From positions 7,192,001 through 7,256,000 of the forward strand of contig JAYKYS010000016.1 in the NCBI GenBank assembly GCA_036924285.1: 64,000 nt of DNA, in the 5' to 3' direction. Of this stretch, positions 57,531 to 64,000 are shown in pieces; within the stretch, counting starts at the first letter, position 1, and each line of letters starts with the position of its first letter. The notes under the pieces were generated by a model. That model did no database searches. It saw nothing but the letters and a program-made list of their open reading frames with translations, and had not been told where the DNA came from. The position numbers and the translations under genes are program-made. The DNA is from Asterella californica. Lineage: Eukaryota; Streptophyta; Marchantiopsida; Marchantiales; Aytoniaceae.

Positions 57531-57950
57531 TCATGCGGTAGGTTATGGTTCTTTGCTACGTCTGTCGAACGATTGATTTTGGACCATGTGTTTTGTTTGT
57601 CGATGGCTTATGCTTCTTTGCTCTCTTGCTCGATTACTTTTGTACTGCATACTCTGCTTGAATGTCTTCGCGTATTCTCTTTGTTGCACATAAACAAGAT
57701 GAGACATGCTGCTCTCTTCATTGCTGAGTTATGCGTGTCCGTCGATCAATGGATCGCTTGTGGACGATGTGCTTTCTTGGTCGGTGGGTCATGCTTCTTT
57801 GCTCGGTCGCTTTAGTGACTTCAGACTACTATGCGTGCATTTCTCTTTGCTGCGAAGGTGGACCATGCTGCTTATGGACGTAGTGATGTTCGTCAAGGAA
57901 TTCTTTGGGCGTTTTAGCTCTTTGAAAGTGGGCCATGCTGCTGGTGTCAA
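57530..57950 (+). repeat. Degenerate tandem array (units of about 65-95 bp)
   Basis: A core like ggt-atgcttctttgct recurs near 57540, 57604, 57697, 57784, 57862 and 57929 with variants (atgctgct). The open frames 57507-57815 and 57706-58035 follow from this repetition and are not called as genes. Confidence 0.55.
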
Positions 57951-58293
57951 CGGCAATGTCCAGACACGTATGTTTAGGATTTTCTTTATTTTTTCTGTTC
58001 AGCCTTCCATCGTCAGAACGTCTACCACGACCTAAGTTCTTACGTGTCTCTTCCGTTTTGTTTTGACAAATGTTATGATGTGGATGTTGTATTGCATGTG
58101 CGTTGCAATAGCACACTTTTTTCACGTCGATGATGAGATCTTATCTTCTTGCAGCCTTCCACTTCCTGCAGCTTCATAATTTGATAACCATGTCTATTGC
58201 AGCCATCTCTGACTCTCTGAGCCCATTCTGAGCGATACTCATCCATCCCCCACCCATGATCCACAAGATCAACAAGCACCAGCGGACGTAGAG

Positions 58294-59309
58294 TCCTCAA
58301 ACACTGACTATGACTACGCAGCACTCTTTGCCGACTGCACTAACTATCCATTTGATGATGAAATATTGCTTATATCTCAATCAGTCCCTCCTCTTTTTCC
58401 CACTCTAGACAAGTTGTCTGTCCATTCTCCTCAGCTGGTCAGATTCGAGGACAAACGCTTGAAACTGAATCGTGTTTATCACTTTGTGGACTTGGCATTG
58501 TTAGTCCATCCTCTCGACTTCTTGTTAGAGAGTGATTCCTTGAAAGTGGAGACGTATTTTCCTTCGGTCAGATTCTAGTCCAATTCGTTGTCTGTCTGGT
58601 CCTTATATGTATTTAGATACTACAGATGACAGTATGTGGTTAGTGCTTCAAGATAGAACACAGCGAATGCTTTCGTATCCAAAATACTTCTTTTCTCCTT
58701 CCACAGAGCTTATGAAACTCACGGTGCAGTATGTTTACAGACTCCACACACTCCCTCGTATTTGTTGGGTCTGGCTCCCCATCTTACGTTTCCTATGCCC
58801 ACATCTTCTCGATCCAAACGTCTTGATGTTTTTGAAGAGAGAAGCAAGAGAGAAGACGAGGAAGATCTGGTCTGCTTAAGATAAACTTGAATTTTCTGTG
58901 ACAATATGTCGAATGAACAACAATATAGATATCTCGAATTTTATCTTACTTTGTAATTTCGTCGACGCTTATTGTGTATATGGTCTTTTATCAGGAGAGA
59001 GGAGTTGCACTCTTGCACCTCCACTTCCAAGACGTCTTTTGCATCAAAGCCAAATCCACGTTGGAAACAAAACAACGTCTCACTTTTGTCATAGGTTGAC
59101 AGAAAGATCGACCGATAAGGGGAAAAATCTGTGTGAAGGCCCTTACTAACAAAGGATTCCATACTTATGTTGGAATGATTAGCTATTGCTTCAAGGGCGT
59201 AGGAGAGGAGCACAATCACTTGCACAAGAAGGAAATCAATGAGATGATGATTGCTGATAATAAAGAACTGTACACTTTGCTTGAACCTCTAACACTAGGA
59301 ACAGTGTAG
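58294..59309 (+). pseudogene. Decayed HUH-endonuclease Rep-like protein (Replitron- or CRESS-Rep-like)
   Basis: Upstream blocks in one frame (58294-58578 and 58726-58878) read NYPFDDEILLISQSVPPLF, RFEDKRLKLNRVYHFVDLAL and PTSSRSKRLDVFEERSKRE. The core reads CVYGLLSGER in one frame, then GVALLHLHFQDVF in the next. HLHFQ (59016-59030) fits the HUH motif of rolling-circle Rep proteins. Fifty-six codons downstream TYVGMISYCFKG carries Y-C-F-K (59184-59195), fitting the catalytic YxxK motif. A TGA at 59097-59099 lies between them, and the frame ends TAG 59307. Such enzymes nick DNA to start rolling-circle replication or transposition. No helicase domain was seen. An integrated geminivirus-type Rep is an alternative; I read it only as a relic. 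Confidence 0.5.
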
Positions 59310-59438
59310 AGTTCACATATGTCTATACTTCCGCGCCCTTTAATTTAATAAGTATAAGAATTATAATCTTTTATCTACTACGTTTAGAACATATATTTGT
59401 GTGATGATTCTTTTTGATAAATATTCCTCTTCTCCAAG

Positions 59439-59775
59439 ATGGCTGATGCAGGCGGGTATCCAGGTCTGACGTGCAGATTCATTGTGAACATCTTTCAAAC
59501 ATCCACATAACGTTACTGAAGACATCGGCGATATCTTCTTCTGGCAAGAAAATCGTTGCATGAATTGCAAGCAGATGTATGCATAGCGACTATCAGAAAA
59601 GACTCCAAGTTTAGAGAGAGTGCAAGAGGCAGCAGCAACTATTCACGCAGTCATTGAAGGCGATGACACAAACGACTGGTCTGAATATGTCCCACTGCTA
59701 GACGCTTTTCTCAGATCACTAGGCACAGATAGAGCTAAAGAGCACCAGATAGCAGAGCCGACTACGGTAGAGTAG
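59439..59775 (+). other. Candidate terminal exons of an unrecognised small gene
   Basis: ATG 59439 follows ttctccaag and opens MADAGGYPGLTCRFIVNIF. A second stretch 59588-59775, after an acceptor-like gtatgcatag, reads ERVQEAAATIHAVIEGDD, WSEYVPLLDAFLRSLG and ends TAG. A polyadenylation-like aataaa lies at 59833-59838. The join between the parts is not resolved. It could be a separate gene or the end of the Rep-like relic upstream. Confidence 0.35.
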
Positions 59776-60384
59776 TTTTGTACTGTAAGCAATGGCATAA
59801 CTGCAACTTTTGTTTTAAGTTTTAACTTCTGAAATAAAGTTCTACGGCCGACAGTGGGCTTTTTTCTCTCCATCGCTTTCAATTAGACGTTATACTGGAA
59901 CTCCACTCCACTTTATATTGCTACATTCTTCATCATCAAGAGAAGGTTCACAGCGAGAACAAGGCACCACTGCAAGTAAACGGATTGGAGGATTTGAAAA
60001 ATCTATATTTTACAAGACTATAATTTATGCAAGTTACTACGTCGAACTTCATCTCATCCATTATGCTCGGATGCCTCCATCTTGTGAATATGCATCCAAA
60101 GCGAACCGCCGCCGGGGGAGAGGAAAAGACAAGCGAGAAAGGCGCGGTGGCGTTGGAAGAAGCCCTGCATGCTGGATAAACTCCAGGAATTGTTGCTCGT
60201 TTAATGTTATCGAGAATATATATATATATTAACTAAGTATAAATAATCAAAATATTTTATAAAAGTTATCTGTTAGCCCATGCATGGAAACACGAGGAGA
60301 GTAGGAGATAACCCATAAGGCTTGACCCGAGTGTCACGCTTCAGAACGTACAAGTCTGGGAATCCGTACTCATTTAAACACATT

Positions 60385-60460
60385 TAAATTTATAACCTAA
60401 CCCTTCCTGCATATTTGTCTCCTCCATCGGAAGATGGAGGAGGTGAATATGCAAGGAGTG
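60385..60460. repeat. Hairpin-family member, best formed
   Basis: Two arms of 20 bases (60413-60432, 60437-60456) pair around a ggaa loop with only the middle tgt/gtg unpaired. The arms end in gcatatt and aatatgc. Upstream ttataacctaacccttcc is shared with 62686-62706. Confidence 0.75.
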
Positions 60461-60648
60461 AAGTGAAACGAGTGAAACGTCTTCTCACGGTGACCAAGTT
60501 TAAAAGACCAAGATCAAATCATTCGTAGCAAGTCCACAAGATCAGAGGAGACTCTTGTGCCAATTTAATGTTTAATGTCATTCATATTGATATGTGGTGA
60601 TCAAGACAGTTATTCTGATATTAAATGGCATGCCTAAGAACTTGTAAC

Positions 60649-60842
60649 GACAATAGAGTAAAGAGGTGATTTGATTAGATCAAGGAAAAAATTATACGTT
60701 GCATGAACCGAAAATACTTTCGCTGAGTCAGAATTAAGAAGAAATGACAATAGAGTAAAGAGGTGATTTGATTAGATCAAGAAAAAATTATATGTTGCAT
60801 GAATAGAAATTACTTTCACTAAGTAAGAAGTTTCAGAAGAGA
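60649..60842 (+). repeat. Tandem duplication of about 97 bp
   Basis: Both units begin acaatagagtaaagaggtga and continue ttgattagatcaag, with about a dozen differences later in the unit. Confidence 0.85.
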
Positions 60843-62366
60843 TGATAATAAGAATACGATTACCACTTGTGCTAAGATCAATATCACTACGGTGCTAAAC
60901 ACATGTAAATAATGAATATGCATTAAACCTGACATTTCTGTACAAGGGCAACAGCGCACGGCTGCAGAAAGCCCCACACCGAAAGAGGATTAAAAACCAA
61001 TCAAACACAAAAAGGTAAACAAAATTGAGATGCAAGGCGATGAATGTTTCGGAACCCGTACTACCTTGCTTTGGAAAGCCAAGGAAACCCGTACTACCCT
61101 TTGCTTTTACGTACGTTAGTGCTCAGCTCTGTTTCGACCGGCCGTTCAGGTACTGGCACAGTTGAAAAAATCCACTATTACTGTAACCATCCTCACAGGA
61201 CCCACTTCTGTGCCTTGTCCCTAATGACGCTGGTGAAAATGTGACCGCAGCCGAAGGCCGAAGAACCCCGCGTTTGTGAACTCCGGACACAAACTTGGCT
61301 TCTCGGCTAACGGAGAATATTTCGCAGCTGAACGGAAGTTGCGGAACGTGCGGAAGAACAAGGCGGGGTCCCGAAAACCGGGAAAGACACGCGAGATAAG
61401 GCGCCTTATGTCCGTGTTTGGGTCATGCGACTCTTCTTGGTAGGCAAACTCCGAGAATCAGCCCTCGAAAAAGGCCAGCACCGTAATCTCAAGAACAATC
61501 ATGAGACTCGCAAAACTACCAGTATTCTTGTACATATCAGCCTGACTAGTACTGTTGGGCTTTTTTCGGTTACTTCGTTACGGTTTTCATCCTTTTGGAT
61601 TTGTTGGAGTTCTAGTTGGTTATGTATAGTTTGTGGTAGTTAGTTTTAGCTAAGGGCTTGTACATGAGTGTTGTTTGGATCTGAGCTTGAATCGTGCGAT
61701 ATTGGTGGAAAGATTTTTGTTAACAAAAGATGTTTTTTTTGCTTTGAACTAAGTTTTGGTAGTTTTGGGTCTAGGTTGAGATCTAAAGACTTGTTTTAAG
61801 AGGTTGGGTGCAGATTACAGATCATTCAAGTTTGTTTCTCAATTTTGTGTTCTTAGAGAGAGAAAAATGAGATTGTATATAAAGTGAAAGCTGATATATC
61901 TTGTGGAGCTTGTTCTCGTGGTTGTTGTTTTTCTTCTTGTCTCTATTCAGCATATGATATCTCCACAGCCAAGAACTTTGCATTTTCCTAGACAACCTTC
62001 ACGCGTAATCTGATATGATAACGGATCATCTTGAAATGAACTTCTACACTGATAATATATATGTAAATTTAGAGTTATATAAATATTTGATATATGTAAC
62101 CTATTACTATATACTTTAAAAATTCTATTATAATATGATAACTCCTATTTTTTATAAATTTATAAATTTGATAAATTGAATCTTTTCTTCGATCGCGAAT
62201 AGTTTTGAGACTTCAAATATGCATGCAAAGTGCAATTATTGCCAAAGGAAATGTCTAAACCGTTCATGATAATTATCATGAACAATTGGTTGAAACTGGT
62301 GTCAAAATTATATAGGAAAAATATATTATCAACATGCGTAGACTTACAAAAGGACTAGTGCTCGAC

Positions 62367-62601
62367 TGGGTTGGAGAGAACATTTTAAGACAGTGATAAA
62401 GTAATCTAAATCTATTTAACTAAATTCAAATTCTACTTAGTCATTTGATTACACGTTGTCACTGCAATTACTAAGAACTCATATGGGTTGGAGAGAACAT
62501 TTTAAGACAGTGACAAAGTCATCTAATTCTATTTAACTAAATTCAAATTCTACTTAGTTCATTTGATTACACGTTGTCACTGCAGTTACTAAGAACTCAT
62601 A
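62367..62601 (+). repeat. Tandem duplication of about 117 bp
   Basis: Both units begin tgggttggagagaacatttt and end ttactaagaactcata; they differ at only a few positions, so this is fairly young. Confidence 0.9.
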
Positions 62602-62783
62602 CGCAACTCTCAGACTGAAAATCTTTCTGATATTAAGACATGTGTTTTCCACTAGTCAAAATAATTTTAATTTTTCAATTTTAATTTATAACCTAACCCT
62701 TCCATCTTTTCAGAACTAGGAAGAGGGTGAATATGCATGCAATAACCGTCTCAAGATGGATTCATATTTGATTTTCCACCCAG

Positions 62784-63017
62784 AGCGAAGAAGGAAGCAA
62801 TGATGACCTTCTAGCTTCTCCACCGTACCCAGAAATTCATGATGTGATGCTTGCATATCGTTTATATGGTTGCGGGATCACGAAACTGGATACGTGTGTG
62901 ATTAGAATCATTGAACTACAGAATAAAGATGTCAATAGGACAGATCTAGACATGATCATGCATATAGAAATTGAGGAAGAAACGTTCAAGTTAGTTCGCT
63001 TAGAAAGACACACTCAG
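62784..63017 (+). CDS. Candidate coding exon (78 codons) of an unrecognised gene
   Basis: A strong acceptor (tttgattttccacccag) precedes and a near-ideal donor (CAG|gtgagt) follows. The interval is exactly 78 open codons in phase 0: SEEGSNDDLLASPPYPEIHD, VMLAYRLYGCGITKLDTCVI and ending FKLVRLERHTQ. I do not recognise the protein. The terminal exon may be 63599-63690. Confidence 0.5.
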
Positions 63018-63598
63018 GTGAGTGGACATTGAATCCGGAGGGTGTTGTTGTAAAATCAGCTTTCAACATTTGTGCCATCTGTGTGTAAAGTTTTAAACCG
63101 ATCGAATATAATGATGCTAGATCTGTAAAATGGACCGAGGACTAAAGGTTGGACCGAGTGTTGAAGATTAGAATCATCGAAATTCTTTTTCAGTTACTCT
63201 TGATTGATTACCCAGACTCTTGATTAAACCGTTATGAATTTCTGCTTGTTTATCAGTGGAAAATCAAGTTACTATAATACCAGGGCCTGCAAGATTATCT
63301 CATCTACGAGAAGGATCTGAGGCACTTCCTACAACAGAAAACACATCGCGTTCACGATGATCACTAGTCTCTAGAGCTAAAATCTCGTTATGTAAATAAG
63401 CTGATCGTCAAAACCTGAGTTATTGATCAGGTTTTGACGATCAGCTTATTTACATAAAGGTCATATTAGCAGATGGTGTGCCATGAATGTGTTCTTTGAA
63501 TGCGGATGAAGACGCTCTAGAGATCTAGATGTGCTAGTTTGAGTTAGATTTTTTATATGAGCTCTGTTCATTTTCATGGTTGCTTTTCCAACCCCCAG
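63018..63598. other. Probable intron(s) with a possible small exon and a perfect hairpin
   Basis: One open stretch (about 63254-63357; VENQVTIIPGPARLSHLREG) follows a tttatcag acceptor-like site, but its phase does not fit both neighbours. The hairpin at 63388-63457 lies just after it. Confidence 0.4.
63388..63457. repeat. Perfect inverted repeat, 31-bp arms, 8-bp loop
   Basis: 63388-63418 and 63427-63457 are exact reverse complements; the loop is gttattga. Pairing stops at the next base on each side. Perfect arms imply recent origin or selection. Confidence 0.9.
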
Positions 63599-63690
63599 AT
63601 GTTAAACTCTCGGGGTCAAACATGTTATCATATCTGTGCAGCGTTCCTCTCCAACATGGACCACCATTCATGGCAACGTTTTACTATTAA
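63599..63690 (+). CDS. Candidate terminal exon
   Basis: It follows a very strong acceptor (gcttttccaacccccag). With one base carried over from the previous exon it reads DVKLSGSNMLSYLCSVPLQH and ends ATFYY then TAA (63688-63690). Phase 1 on its left does not match the phase 0 donor at 63018, so an exon between is needed. Confidence 0.35.
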
Positions 63691-64000
63691 GAATCATGAT
63701 TACAGTAATCAGTACGGTATTCTAAAATTCTGTGTCCTTGGAAGTCGGTTACAAGTTTGCATAGCTATCCATCGATTGTGAAACTCGGAAGGGGAGAGAA
63801 TTCTCGTCGTATAGTATATTTTGTCGGATTAGATTGGAAATTAGAGGAGACAGGAGAGAGAGATATCAGATCAAGATAAAATTGCTAATGCAAAACCTCT
63901 TAATTCCATTTCAAGGGTATTACTTTGTTTTCTATTGCGGTAGAGTTGTTGACATTATCGTCTTTCCTCGAATATAAACATATCTCTTATGTTCAACTTT
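63691..64000. other. Non-coding end of window
   Basis: I see no gene or repeat here. It would be the 3-prime flank of the candidate gene. Confidence 0.5.

Larger units (their letters stand above)
59840..62783. other. AT-rich non-coding region with repeats
   Basis: No gene is supported. It contains hairpin-family members (60060-60105, 60385-60460, 62680-62745) and two tandem duplications (60649-60842, 62367-62601). A more GC-balanced stretch (60960-61520) with a duplicated acccgtactacc motif also occurs. The latter might be a promoter or first-exon region of the gene at 62.8 kb, but nothing proves it. Confidence 0.6.

Noticed and set aside
57507..58035. Two long plus-strand frames
   Set aside because: They arise from the degenerate tandem array; no start context, motif or exon signal supports a gene.
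59918..60232. 104-aa plus-strand frame
   Set aside because: It runs through a hairpin-family member and a basic low-complexity tail; no domain or splice support.
1..64000. CRISPR arrays, bacterial operons, rRNA or tRNA genes
   Set aside because: No short regularly spaced direct repeats with unique spacers, no compact operon layout, and no RNA-gene signature were seen.

Overview
The window looks like repeat-rich nuclear DNA of a land plant. The evidence is the mix of Ty3/gypsy and Ty1/copia LTR retroelements, a copia primer-binding site of the plant initiator-tRNA-Met type (46011), small GT-AG introns, and the absence of any operon-like layout. A bryophyte or another non-model plant is my guess, not a demonstration. 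Almost everything between 1 and about 57.1 kb is nested, inverted and decayed transposable-element sequence. Host-gene-like coding sequence appears at about 35.5-39.8 kb and 59.4-63.7 kb.

Layout. 1-11926: a gypsy family (E1). A 3-prime fragment (1-947) runs into a shared LTR (948-1860), then PBS, leader, gag, protease, RT and RNase H up to about 7300. There it meets head-on an inverted copy of the protease-gag-leader-PBS-LTR part (7303-11926), giving a near-palindrome with arms of about 4.4 kb. 11927-21828: a second gypsy lineage (E2) on the minus strand, with LTRs ending at 13456 and 21828, a polypurine tract at 13457, and a full but decayed gag-PR-RT-RNaseH-INT. 21829-22900: a gag fragment of a relative (E3) and a dispersed repeat (R5) also present inverted at 13.6-13.95 kb. 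22.9-34.2 kb: a broken copia element (E5), split by a 5885-bp unit (E4, 25868-31752) with a perfect 5-bp target-site duplication, and with part of its RT tandemly duplicated. 34.2-35.5 kb: the 5-prime end of another copia element on the minus strand.

35.5-39.8 kb holds a multi-exon gene or pseudogene that I do not recognise. Its four last exons have consistent splice phases but carry two premature stops. 42.6-43.5 kb is the front half of a DDE transposase. 43.5-51.6 kb holds a copia element (E6/E7) and a gypsy element (E8). Their gag genes were both cut by one inversion of about 1.4 kb; flipping it back on paper rejoins both genes. E8 ends in a 5.5-kb unit (51590-57091) homologous to E4. E4 is therefore best read as a solo copy of a giant LTR of about 5.5-5.9 kb that carries its own long reading frame for a globular plus coiled-coil protein.

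57.1-64 kb is mostly AT-rich non-coding DNA with tandem duplications, a recurring hairpin family and a perfect 31-bp hairpin. It also contains a decayed HUH-endonuclease Rep-like reading frame (58.3-59.3 kb, HLHFQ and YCFK motifs) and exons of unrecognised genes. No rRNA, tRNA or CRISPR locus was seen. Many nonsense changes are Trp codons turned to TGA or TAG, which fits long-term silencing and cytosine deamination of these elements.
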